The position numbers and the translations under genes are program-made. Of a stretch of DNA of 64,000 bases, positions 50,768-60,300 are shown in pieces; the stretch's first letter is position 1; each line of letters starts with the position of its first letter. Source of the stretch: an uncultured Acidimicrobiales bacterium (lineage in GTDB: Bacteria > Actinomycetota > Acidimicrobiia > Acidimicrobiales > SZUA-35); the NCBI GenBank assembly GCA_937922045.1, contig CAKZXA010000032.1:71710-135709 (forward strand), in the 5' to 3' direction. The notes below the pieces were generated by a model, which saw only the letters and a list, made by a program, of their open reading frames with translations, had not been told where the DNA came from and ran no database searches.

Positions 50768-53700
50768 TCTCGCCGCTAAGCGACGCCGAAGACCGCGCTG
50801 CCATAACCGGTGACCTAGCCACCAACCTGTTCGTCGAAGCGGGGGCCGGGACCGGCAAGACTCGGTCGATCGTCGAACGTATCGTCAACATGGTCGAGCA
50901 GGGCGAGGTCGATATCGCTCGAGTTGCCGCCATCACCTTCACCGAAGCCGCTGCCCGTGAACTGAGGACGAGGGTTCGCGACGCTCTGCTCGCCCGTTCG
51001 GTCGAGATCGATAGCCGATCGCTGCTGCAGGCAGCTGGCCAGGTTGAGACTGCGGCCTTCACGACCTTGCATGGATTCGCCCTTCGGATTCTGTCGGACC
51101 ACCCGGTCGAGGCTGGGCTTCCGCCCGGGTTCGGCATCGTTGATGAGATGGCAAGCATCATGGACTTCGACGACCTGTGGAATGTCTTTCTTGGTCGCAT
51201 CGGCGACGAGATGGCGCTCTATGAGCTCCAGGAGCGAGCGGCCGCGCTGAATGTGCGGTTGACGTCGTTTGCCGCCATCGCTCGTCGATTCGACGACAAC
51301 TGGGACCTCCTCGACCATGAATCCGGCCTCCCCATCGACGAGTCGCCATCGCTGAGTTCGATTGACGTCGAGGATCTTCTGGACGAACTCGACGCTCTCG
51401 CTGGAATGGCGGAACTTTCGATCACTCGGGACGATCCCTTGTACCGCTCGCTTGTCGACCTTGGCGCCCAGGTTGCCATCCTCCGGCGTTCAGCACCCAT
51501 CGACCAGCTCCAAGGACTGCAACTGCTCGACAAGATCCCGAGCAACCGGGGTAGGGCTAGCGACTGGCGGGCCGTGCCTGGGCTGAAGGCGGTCAAGGAG
51601 CAGGCTCGACAGGCCAACGAGCATGTGGCGGCCTGCGCCGAACGCTACAAGGCTGAGGTCGCTGAAGTGTTCACCCGCATGGTGGTGAACTTCGTGCTGC
51701 GAAGGGTCGAGCGTCGCCAGGCCAGGGGAGAGCTGTCCTTTCACGACGTTCTGGTGCTGTGCCGGCGTCTGCTTCGTTCAAACGAAGAGGTTCGCTTCGG
51801 ACTTCACCAGCGGTACACCAGGATTCTGCTCGACGAGTTCCAAGACACCGACCCGATCCAGATCGAGTTGGCGGTGTTGCTCGCTGTGTCGTCTCCTGTT
51901 GGTCAACGTTCATGGCAATCCCTGGCCTCGGAGGTTCCTCCTGGGCGGCTTGTCGTTGTCGGTGACCCCAAGCAATCGATCTATCGGTTCCGTCGAGCCG
52001 ACATCGCCCTCTACGCCGAGACGGAGGATCATCTCGCCAGTGTGCCGGTGTCACTCTCGACGAACTTCCGATCTGTTCCCGGCGTCGTGGCTTGGGTCAA
52101 TGATGTCTTCGGTGCGGCAATGGGCAACGGCGAACCTGGTGTTCAGCCGGCCTACCGCCCACTCGTGCCCCACCGGTCCGAACTCAGCGCCGATCACCTC
52201 CCCGTCCATATCGTCGGGGGCCCCGTCGAGGCGTCGGCCGGCCAGATACGAGCAATGGAGGCTCGGGATATCGCCACCAGCGTTTGTCGCATCGTGCAGG
52301 AGGAGTGGCCTATCGAGGACGGGTCGGTGATACGCCCGGCACGTCTCAGCGATATTGCGGTGCTGATCCCATCGCGTCTTTCGCTTCCTGCTCTTGAGTC
52401 AGCCATGGCGGCGGCCGGACTGCCCTTCCGACCCGAGACGAATTCATTGGTCTACTCGACGCAGGAGGTGCGCGATGTGCTGGCTGCAATCAGGGCCATT
52501 GTCGACCCATCGAACGCCGTCGATGTGGCGGCTGCGCTCCGGTCTTCATTGTTTGCGGTCACCGATGAAGAGATGGTTGATTGGTTCGAGGCTGACGGAA
52601 CATGGGATTTCCGCCTCGATCATGCCACCGTTGGCCAGGTTGCCCCGTCGGTCAAGGATGCCTTCACCGTCTTGCTCGAATGGCACCGTCGCCGGTGGTG
52701 GACCGACCCGGCAACCATGATTGAATTGATCGTCCGCCAGCGTCGTCTGCGAGAAGCCGCCTTGGCTGAAAACCGGCCACGGGATCGGTGGCGTCGGTAC
52801 CGCTTTCTCGCCGAACAGGCGCGCGAGTTTTCCGAGACGCAGGGCGGAGATCTGCACGACTTCGTCCGATGGGCCGAGATCCAGTCGAGTGAGCTGGCCA
52901 GGGTGATCGAGCCGATCCCGGCTGAGCCAGACGACGATGCCGTCCGACTGCTGACCATCCACGGCTCCAAAGGTCTTGAATTTCCGGTCACGATTCTGGC
53001 GGGAGCATCAACCGTTGAGCGGGCGAACGTCTCCGGACCACAGGTGGCTTTTTCCGAGCGCGGTCCTGAGGTTAAGTTAGGAAAGGGAACCGAAACGACC
53101 GGCTACAGCATCCAGGCGTCGATCGAGGACATGATGGACGGCTTCGAACGGGTGCGGTTGCATTATGTGGCAGCGACCCGGGCCCGGGACTATCTGATTG
53201 CAAGCGCCTACCACAAGGTTGTGAAGTCAGGGCGGTCCACGAGCATGGGGCGTCGGACGTGGGAGGCGTGCGAACGGATGGATGCGGAGGCGCCCGGTCG
53301 GTGGCAGCTGATCGAAACGATCGACCCACCCCGGTACCTCACGCAGGCTCCGACCCAGCTGAGGTTTGGCAGCGGGGCCTACCCGGAGCAGGCGGCGCGC
53401 TGGCAGCGGGAACAGGACGTAATTCTCGACGAACTCAACCGTTCACGCCAGCTGTCGCCAACGGCGCTCTCCCAGATCCACCGCGGGGTGCGGCCGCTTT
53501 CGGTCGAGATTGTTGGGGATGGAGCGACGACGCTGGTCGCTGGCCGAGAAGTGGGCGGAGCAGGCTTGGGGTCGGCCGTCCATGACGTGCTCGAACACGT
53601 CGACTTTGACGATCCGTCGACGGTGGATGCGTTGACGCGGGCTGCCGCTCGAGCCAACGGCGTCGAGGAGGCGACCGACGAGATCGCCCGGAGGGTTAAA

Positions 53701-54084
53701 CGAGCCTTGGCCACCGAGACGATGGCTGAAGCCTCGCTCCTGCCCCACTGGAGGGAACTCTATGTTTCCATCCCGTCGTTCGATGGTGGCGTCGAGGGCT
53801 TTATCGACCTTTGTTTCGAAACCGATGAAGGTCTAGTGATCGTTGACTACAAGACTGATGCTGTCGATCAAGCAGACCTCGAACAGTCATTGATGTCCAA
53901 GCTTGCCGAGTACCGGATTCAACTAGCGACCTACGCGGTAGCGCTGGAGCAGGTGGTTGATAAGCCAGTCGTCGACTGCCGCCTGCTCTTCATCACCGAC
54001 AAGGACACCTACGCCCGGTCGTTGAGCGACCTGGATCAGGCAAAACGTGACGTCACCGAGTTGCTCGCCGCTGAACTGGCGTGA
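50764..54084 (+). CDS. AddA-like UvrD helicase-nuclease subunit
   Basis: 1106 residues from ATG 50764; the ORF track start 50644 lies within addB. SF1A helicase motifs: Walker A EAGAGTGKTRSIVERI near 25, Ia AAITFTEAAARELRTRV, II ILLDEFQDTDPIQ near 358, III VVGDPKQSIYRFRRAD, V LTIHGSKGLEFPV near 735, VI RLHYVAATRARDYL near 800. A C-terminal PD-(D/E)XK nuclease has EGFIDLCFETDEGLVIVDYKTDA near 1015. Together with the upstream subunit it makes a two-nuclease, one-motor machine of AddAB type. It differs from mycobacterial AdnAB, in which both subunits have motors. Confidence 0.92.
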   Translation: MISPLSDAEDRAAITGDLATNLFVEAGAGTGKTRSIVERIVNMVEQGEVDIARVAAITFTEAAARELRTRVRDALLARSVEIDSRSLLQAAGQVETAAFTTLHGFALRILSDHPVEAGLPPGFGIVDEMASIMDFDDLWNVFLGRIGDEMALYELQERAAALNVRLTSFAAIARRFDDNWDLLDHESGLPIDESPSLSSIDVEDLLDELDALAGMAELSITRDDPLYRSLVDLGAQVAILRRSAPIDQLQGLQLLDKIPSNRGRASDWRAVPGLKAVKEQARQANEHVAACAERYKAEVAEVFTRMVVNFVLRRVERRQARGELSFHDVLVLCRRLLRSNEEVRFGLHQRYTRILLDEFQDTDPIQIELAVLLAVSSPVGQRSWQSLASEVPPGRLVVVGDPKQSIYRFRRADIALYAETEDHLASVPVSLSTNFRSVPGVVAWVNDVFGAAMGNGEPGVQPAYRPLVPHRSELSADHLPVHIVGGPVEASAGQIRAMEARDIATSVCRIVQEEWPIEDGSVIRPARLSDIAVLIPSRLSLPALESAMAAAGLPFRPETNSLVYSTQEVRDVLAAIRAIVDPSNAVDVAAALRSSLFAVTDEEMVDWFEADGTWDFRLDHATVGQVAPSVKDAFTVLLEWHRRRWWTDPATMIELIVRQRRLREAALAENRPRDRWRRYRFLAEQAREFSETQGGDLHDFVRWAEIQSSELARVIEPIPAEPDDDAVRLLTIHGSKGLEFPVTILAGASTVERANVSGPQVAFSERGPEVKLGKGTETTGYSIQASIEDMMDGFERVRLHYVAATRARDYLIASAYHKVVKSGRSTSMGRRTWEACERMDAEAPGRWQLIETIDPPRYLTQAPTQLRFGSGAYPEQAARWQREQDVILDELNRSRQLSPTALSQIHRGVRPLSVEIVGDGATTLVAGREVGGAGLGSAVHDVLEHVDFDDPSTVDALTRAAARANGVEEATDEIARRVKRALATETMAEASLLPHWRELYVSIPSFDGGVEGFIDLCFETDEGLVIVDYKTDAVDQADLEQSLMSKLAEYRIQLATYAVALEQVVDKPVVDCRLLFITDKDTYARSLSDLDQAKRDVTELLAAELA

Positions 54085-54090
54085 CCAGAG

Positions 54091-54270
54091 TCAGGCGACG
54101 AAGTCGCCAGAGCGCCCTGGAGCGCACCTCTCACACGGCGCTGGGCCGTAATGGATCACATGCTCGGTCCACGTGTTGCCATCGAAGTAGCGCATTTTGT
54201 GCAGCTCCTCCGGGTCGGGGAACCAGCCTTCGCTGACTAGATCTTGAATCGGTTGCTCTATGAGTGCCAT
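54091..54270 (-). CDS. DUF2510-domain mini-protein
   Basis: 59 residues, too short for the ORF track. ATG 54270 to TGA 54091. The middle segment GWFPDPEELHKMRYFDGNTWTEHV matches DUF2510 (GWYxDPxxxxxxRYWDGxxWT), a short actinobacterial motif usually found in front of membrane domains. Here it stands alone, followed by a CERC pair and a short tail. Convergent with addA, whose stop lies six bases away; a hairpin GGCGACGAAGTCGCC covers its last codons and may end both transcripts. Confidence 0.7.
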   Translation of the reverse strand: MALIEQPIQDLVSEGWFPDPEELHKMRYFDGNTWTEHVIHYGPAPCERCAPGRSGDFVA

Positions 54271-54436
54271 GTGTCTCTACTCGTGTGCGGTGTCCCGAAT
54301 GCCATCGGCAGCAAGAACCCGTTCCTTGAACGCTCGTCGTTGAACGTCTACTGGTACGACGTTGAAGACTGTACAGGAGTCGCGAGTGTGGAGTAGGTAT
54401 TCACCGAAAGGCGGCCTAGGTCGGATGACCTACGTG

Positions 54437-54454
54437 TTTCGCATGGGTGCGAAA
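54437..54454. terminator. Hairpin downstream of the Cas4/RecB-like gene
   Basis: TTTCGCA, TGGG, TGCGAAA, a perfect 7-bp stem 12 bp past the stop of the minus-strand nuclease gene. A second inverted repeat, TAGGTC GGAT GACCTA, lies 14 bp beyond it. Probably transcription termination. Confidence 0.5.
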
Positions 54455-54465
54455 GGAGTGCCTGC

Positions 54466-55290
54466 CTACGAAACGAGCGCGGCGGCGGGGGCATGGGCCG
54501 GTAGAGATCCGGCCTCGGCTCGAATCGCCAACTCGGCTTGTCCCTCGGGGCAGCTTGCGACGAAGGGACACCAACCGCAGAGAACGGTTGGGTTCGGCTC
54601 GAACTGTTCGGCTGAGCAGGCTGTCTGGACCCGGTTCCAGACCGTGCCGAGTTCGTCGATGGCTTCTTCGACTCGCCGCTCGGTGACGTGAACATCAAGG
54701 ATTTGTTGACCGAGATAGAGAAGGCGAACTCGATCTGGAAGCTCGCCCATGGCGGCTTCGAGTGCAGCTCCATACAACATAACCTGCTGGATCTTCTCGC
54801 CTCGCCAGCGATGCCCGGGCAAGGTGCCTGACTTGTAGTCGCTGACGACGAGCTTGTCATCGACTCGATCGACACGGTCGATGATGCCAAGGAAGGGCAC
54901 CTCACCAAGCTCGGTTTTTACTCTTTGCTCGGTGCTTACGACCTCGATCGTCGACGGGTCTTCGATATCCCACAGCCCGGCGATGGCCAGCCAGGCTTGC
55001 CACCGAAAGGCGCGAGCCTCATCATCGGCTAGACCAAGCTCAAGGTAGTCTTCGTCGGTCGCGAATTCGGGCCACGCTTCAGCGGCCAGCCTTTTGGCCA
55101 CATCGAGGTTCCGCTCTGGAGCATCGAGGCCGCAGAGATGTTCGAGCACCAGGTGAGCGAACGTGCCGACGAGAGCAGCACGGCCCGAAGGATCGTGGAT
55201 ACGGTCGACATACTTGAAACGCCAGCGCCGGGGGCATCCTACGAAAACAGCGGCTGAAGAGGGCGAAAGATATGGTGGCAGTTCAACCAT
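54466..55290 (-). CDS. RecB-family/Cas4-like PD-(D/E)XK Fe-S nuclease
   Basis: 274 residues. It has the nuclease core GTFAHLVLEHLCGL (His), GIIDRVDRVDDKLVVSDYKSG (Asp, DYK near 150) and the Fe-S cysteines FVGCPRRWRFKYV at the front and LCGWCPFVASC at the back (C-x2-C-x5-C). This layout is shared by Cas4 and by stand-alone RecB-like exonucleases of actinobacteria. No CRISPR array or cas gene is in the window, so a DNA-repair role next to the AddAB-like pair is more likely. Confidence 0.88.
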   Translation of the reverse strand: MVELPPYLSPSSAAVFVGCPRRWRFKYVDRIHDPSGRAALVGTFAHLVLEHLCGLDAPERNLDVAKRLAAEAWPEFATDEDYLELGLADDEARAFRWQAWLAIAGLWDIEDPSTIEVVSTEQRVKTELGEVPFLGIIDRVDRVDDKLVVSDYKSGTLPGHRWRGEKIQQVMLYGAALEAAMGELPDRVRLLYLGQQILDVHVTERRVEEAIDELGTVWNRVQTACSAEQFEPNPTVLCGWCPFVASCPEGQAELAIRAEAGSLPAHAPAAALVS

Positions 55291-55355
55291 GTGTCTCCAT
55301 CCTGCCCTGTGGGTGTGACAATGTGGCGGATGGGATGATCGGCCGACGCTGGCTG

Positions 55356-56669
55356 CTAGAAACCGCGTCCGCTGCCGCCGCCCCGCGAGCCGCCACCGAA
55401 GCCGCGACCGCCGCCCCCCGACCCACCGCGTGGACGCAGCACGCCTCCACCTAAACCGCCGCCCCCAAATCCTCCGCCGCCGCGGCGTTGTTGGGTACGA
55501 CGGGAGCCGCGACCGCCCATCTGGCCCAGAATGATGCTGCCGAGCATGCCGCCAAGCCCTCCGCCCATACTCCCGTAGCCGCCGCGGCGTCGTGGCATCG
55601 GGGCGTAGCCGCGGGGATTCCGCTGCTGATAGCGCTGTTGCGAGCTTCGTTGATTGCCCCCGAGAACAGACTCGTTAGCGCCGAGGGCTGGCTTGTCTCG
55701 ATCGCGACGTTTTGCCTCCTCGACCTCAGCTTTGGCCTGAGCCACCTGTTCCTCAACCTCGACCGGAGAGGGTGGCGGTGTTCGGCCGGCGAGACGAGCT
55801 TCGATAACTTCAAACTGCCATTCGGCTTCATCGATCTGATCGTCGAGTCGATCGATGTCGTCTGGATTGTCCGCACCGTCGATTGCGTGACTGACATCAC
55901 GATACGTGTGCGAGGCCTTCTCATAGAGCGAAATGAGCTCGTGATTCCCGGACTCGATGACACGATCGCCGAGCGAGATAACCCGGTCGGCGTTATCTCG
56001 TAGCTGTTCCTTGATCTCAGCCCGATCGGCCTCCATATCGGCGATCTCTTCCCGCTTGACCGTCTTCGACTTCCGCCAGTTGCGCACGATCCAATAGCCG
56101 CCGCCGAGCAGGGCCGCAGGCATGAGCAGCCCTGTTAGACCGAAGCCCGATGATGGCTCAGAATTCGTTGTTCCCCCCGATGACCCGGTGGTTGTTGCGG
56201 TTGTGACGAGGTTGGCCAGATCGTCGCTGAAGGAGTCGATGCCAGCGCCTACCGAGCCAGCGTCAAATTGATCGAAGCCAGCATCGATCGCCGCGTCTAC
56301 CCGAGCCTTGTTTTCGCTGGCAGAACCAAAACGGAACGAATGCCCAGCGACACCACCATTCGTAAGCAAGAGCACGGTGTTGTACTGCGAGCCGGAGCTG
56401 TTTAGCTGCTCAGCGAGGTCTTCGGCCCACTGCTCGATCTCGGGGGGCCCGGCCTCGTCGTCTAGCCATGCGAAGGCGATGCCCTGGGCATTGGCTCGAT
56501 CGATTGAACTCACCATCGTTGCGTTGGCCGAGAACTCGATGTAGCTACCTCCGGCCGAGAGCTCAGCGCCGATTTGATCGAGATCTCCCTGGGCGGATGC
56601 AGGGGCGGCTAGCAACATCACGCCGAGAGCAGCCAGAACGTAAGACAAGATTGTGCGTAACGGATTCAC
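55356..56669 (-). CDS. TPM-domain membrane protein with coiled coil and Gly-rich tail
   Basis: 437 residues. Signal peptide (ILSYVLAALGVMLLAAPASAQ), then an extracellular TPM-type domain about 25-155 (YNTVLLLTNGGVAGHSF), one membrane helix (GLLMPAALLGGGYWIV), a long charged coiled coil about 200-330 (REEIADMEADRAEIKEQL, VEEQVAQAKAEVEEAKRRD), and a Gly/Arg-rich end with many GGG and RGG units. TPM proteins are linked to photosystem II repair in plants and to membrane protein quality control, but bacterial roles are unclear. The RGG-like tail could bind nucleic acid or self-associate under the membrane. Confidence 0.8.
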   Translation of the reverse strand: MNPLRTILSYVLAALGVMLLAAPASAQGDLDQIGAELSAGGSYIEFSANATMVSSIDRANAQGIAFAWLDDEAGPPEIEQWAEDLAEQLNSSGSQYNTVLLLTNGGVAGHSFRFGSASENKARVDAAIDAGFDQFDAGSVGAGIDSFSDDLANLVTTATTTGSSGGTTNSEPSSGFGLTGLLMPAALLGGGYWIVRNWRKSKTVKREEIADMEADRAEIKEQLRDNADRVISLGDRVIESGNHELISLYEKASHTYRDVSHAIDGADNPDDIDRLDDQIDEAEWQFEVIEARLAGRTPPPSPVEVEEQVAQAKAEVEEAKRRDRDKPALGANESVLGGNQRSSQQRYQQRNPRGYAPMPRRRGGYGSMGGGLGGMLGSIILGQMGGRGSRRTQQRRGGGGFGGGGLGGGVLRPRGGSGGGGRGFGGGSRGGGSGRGF

Positions 56670-56941
56670 GCCTAAAGTCTATCGCTGAAGGCGTTAGGAG
56701 CTGGTCGAACGACCTATGTGGCAGGCTTGGCCTCGGTCCCGACGGCGGCTACCGTCTATAGTGGAAAGGCGTGTAGATTTTCCGCAGATGGCGTAGATGC
56801 AGCAACATAATCAAGTTTCCATCGAGGAAATCGACAACGAATGACGGTTGGCAGCGACGAGCAAGAGGCAGTTTGATGATCACCGGCTGATGCCTGGTGG
56901 TCTACGGCGAAGTGTGTAGAAACGTGATCGGTTGGGGCACT
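56670..56941. other. 272-bp intergenic region before the RHS locus
   Basis: It contains a TATAGT box at 56756-56761 without a matching -35 at standard spacing, and no gene longer than about 15 codons. It is probably the promoter region of the two-gene RHS unit and of the divergent TPM-like gene. Confidence 0.4.
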
Positions 56942-57304
56942 GTGGAGGCCGCAAACATACAACTTCAAGGCTCGAACGCGCCGACGAAGGTCTCGGCTCG
57001 TAGCGCCGCGCCTGAGGATGCTGCGGCGACGTTCAACGTTGCTGATTTGCTTGAACTGGCACGCTCGTTGTGGCGAGCCGCCGATGCGGTTGATGAGCTG
57101 GCTGAACGACGAGTGGGCGATTCGAGTCTTTTCGAGATGTCGACAGGCCCTCTCGTCCAGGCCGCAGCAGACCGTCTCAGCGATGAGGTCGCTAGCGCTG
57201 GATCCGTATCGGCAGCGCTGCGCCGCGAAGCTCGCCATTGGGCCGAGATCTGGTCTGACTCCATGGACCGAATCGACGACGCCCCCGTCGACCTGCGGCC
57301 GTGA
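56942..57304 (+). CDS. Small helical protein preceding the RHS gene
   Basis: 120 residues from GTG 56942 (GTGs at 56897, 56912 and 56924 are also possible; none has a clear ribosome site). The product is helical, about 35-110: FNVADLLELARSLWRAADAVDELAERR and VSAALRREARHWAEIWSDSMDRI. Length and Trp-containing helices recall WXG100/ESX-type partner proteins, although a strict WXG turn is lacking. It ends eight bases before the RHS start. It may be a chaperone or co-secreted partner; no immunity domain is recognised. Confidence 0.6.
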   Translation: MEAANIQLQGSNAPTKVSARSAAPEDAAATFNVADLLELARSLWRAADAVDELAERRVGDSSLFEMSTGPLVQAAADRLSDEVASAGSVSAALRREARHWAEIWSDSMDRIDDAPVDLRP

Positions 57305-57311
57305 GCGTCTG

Positions 57312-60300
57312 ATGGCCGCCACCGACCCGACGATCGATTCACGGGTAGCCGTCGACCCGCTCCACGACTTGATTCGAGCAGGAGACGACGCTTTTGGAGC
57401 GCTCTCTGCGAACCACGCGTCGATCCTTCAGCACCTCGAGACCGGCGCCAGGCGTCGTCGACCTGGCCTTTCGGCTGTCGATGGCCTGCGGAAGCTGATC
57501 GCCCAAGTCGGAGCCAATCAGCATTTCCTGGCCGATCTGGCGGCTGTAGCCGATCGATATGCCGACAGTGCACGAAGCCAAGGCTTGGACGGTTCCGAGG
57601 TTACGTTGGGCGCTGCGGTCGCCCAACGCCTCATCGACTCACCCGACCTGATCGCTCCGGCCGTGATCGATGCATCGGCGGAGAACCATTGTGGAGAGGT
57701 TCCGTTCTGGCGGGCCTTCGAGGCAACGCCGCAGCGTTGGATCGACCTGCATAGCGGTAACTTCGGCGTGGCCGATTCCGACCTACCGGTCCAGGGTGGT
57801 TCGTTGGTCCACGCCGCTCGGCGCTTCTACAACTCGCGGGCGAGCAGTCGGCGAGGCCTCTTCGGTTTCGGCTGGAGCAGTCTGCTCGACATGGCGGTGG
57901 AATCGGCCGGCCCGGGGCGCAAGGCCATCATCTTCGAGGACGGACGACGAGTGGTATGCCACTCGATTGATACGACAAACACCACTTTTGTCGGTCGGCT
58001 GAACTCACCCTCGGCACCCGCTGGAGCGGAACAGATCACGCTCAGCTCAAACAACGGAGACGGCTGGACGCTCGTGGCCGAAGGTCGCCGGAGCTGGACG
58101 TTCTCGGATCAAGGAAAACTTCTGGCTCACCGTCGGTCTGGCTATGGGCTCTCGATCGAGCGGTCTGACGACCTAATCGAGGTGTCGGCCCAGGAGGGCA
58201 CGGCGTCGCTCACTTTTGTTCTCGACGGCGGGCTCATCCAGTCGGTCCGGGACCATCGGGATCGTCGCGCCGAGTATCGCTACAGCGTTGCCAACGACCT
58301 GTTGGGTGTAAACCGCCCGGATGGTCGCTGTTCCTATGTTGTGCAATCGGGCCTCGTGGTGGCCATCGTGGCCGCTGGCGGCGACGTTCAGATCAAGAAC
58401 CGTTACGACGCCCTAGGCCGCGTCGACGAGCAGACGGCGGAGGGCCGAACGCTTCGGTTTCTTCGAGCCACGGTGCCGACTCTCGCATCAGCGACCGCCA
58501 CCATCGTCGTCGAGCAGGACGCTGGTGTCGCCTCCCCGTCGACCGATGGAGGCGAAACGGTGCGGCTCGCTGTCGTGGCTGATCGGCACGGCCGGCTCGT
58601 CGCCCGTATCGACGGGGCACAGCTGAGGCATGCCGGAACCGATCTCGGCCGGCTTCTGGCCGAACCTGCAGTTCAGAACGCCCTCGACCGCGCCACCCAG
58701 CCGCTCGGCGAGACCGCCGTACCCATCGAAGGAGCTGACCGGCGGTTGGTGATATGCGACGCTGAGGGCGAGCACGAGGTCTACTGGTTCGATGACGGCG
58801 ACCGCTTGGTAGCCATCAGTCGAGCCGAGGGTCCTCCGTCGACCTGGCTCTGGACCGACGGCGATCTGGCCGAGACCCGTAGCGGAGAGCGATTGCTTCA
58901 GGCCACGACGACACACCGGGAGCAAGAAACGGGTGAACGTTCGGTAACGATACTCGACGCTTCAGGTTCTCCCCTCGACGTCGAGTTCGATCGCTACTCG
59001 AATCCGGTTCGCGTCGTCGATGCCGACGGGGTCGGGCTCGATGTTGAATGGGACGATGAGTCCATCACCAGGATTCGTAACGGTGTGGATGAGGTCTCGC
59101 TCGGCTATGACGCAACCGGTGCTGTCGTTTCGTTTATGGCAGGGGAGCGTAGCGTCGTCGAGGTTGAGGCTGACAGCGCTGGGCGCCCGCTGGTGGTTCG
59201 AACCCCGCTTGGGCAGGAGACATTGAGCTATGGCACGTCGGGCTCGGTTGACGCAGGCGCCTGTGCTGATGGCTCCCAGTGGCGTCTGACCACGAACCCC
59301 GCAGGCCAGGTTGAAACCATCGAACGAACCTGGGCCAACGGAACCAAGGTTTCTGTTCGACACCGCTGGGATGAACGCGGCGTGCTTACCGAGCGTCGAA
59401 CCACCCTGGCCGAGGGCCATGTTTTGGTTTACCGATGGTTGTATGACCAGTCGCTGAGGGCGACGAGCCTGACCATCGAACGTGAATCTGTGAGCCCGGA
59501 GTCAGGTGCGATCGTCGAGCATCTGGCCGTGATCATCTATGGCTACGACCGAGATGGTGAACTCGGCACCGTCACGACAACGTTTGATGGCGCTGAGCCC
59601 AGAGCGTGGACGCGGCGCCGCATCGATCGCCAGATCGATGTCGTCGGCCCCGGCGACCGAGCCTCTGACACGCGATCGGTAGTGATCGACACGGTGGGTA
59701 GGCCGGTTCACCTCGTCGTCGCTGAAGCATCGCTCGACTTCGCATGCGATGAACACGATCGTCTGGTGCGAGGCTCCTCCGCTTCGGCGGAACGAGATCT
59801 GATCGAGGTGTGGTATTCCCCCGCAGGCCGCCTCGGCGCTGTCCGCTCGGGTTCGGGTCCCACCGGCGCTATGTCATGGTCGTGGGCTTACGACCGTCAA
59901 GGCGCGGTCACGAGGATGACCGGCGAGGCTGACGCGCGCATCGTAGCTCGACGCAGTGTCGCCTCCCGTGGCACCAGCAATGCCGACGGATTCGGCAAGG
60001 AGCAGGCCGAGCACGATGCCGTTCAACCTTGGGAGCTCATCGACATCGATTGTGATGGCCAACGCTCCGTTCTCGCACTCGACTGGAAGGGGTCGACTAT
60101 TTCGCCTGAACCCGGTTCGTTGCGCTGGCATGTCCCTGGACGAGAGCGTCCAGCCGGTTGGGTTGAATCATGGCTAGGTGATGTCGATCGTCACCTCGTC
60201 GATCCCAAGGGGCCCCTGGTACTCACGTCTCCGTCGGGCCAGACAGAGTCTCTCATCGGACGCACCGATCGGGTACACGTCTGGCGAGATGGACTGGGCC

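Noticed and set aside
54466-55290. Cas4 of a CRISPR system
   Set aside because: No array, cas1 or cas2 nearby; context is DNA repair, so a RecB-family exonuclease call is preferred.
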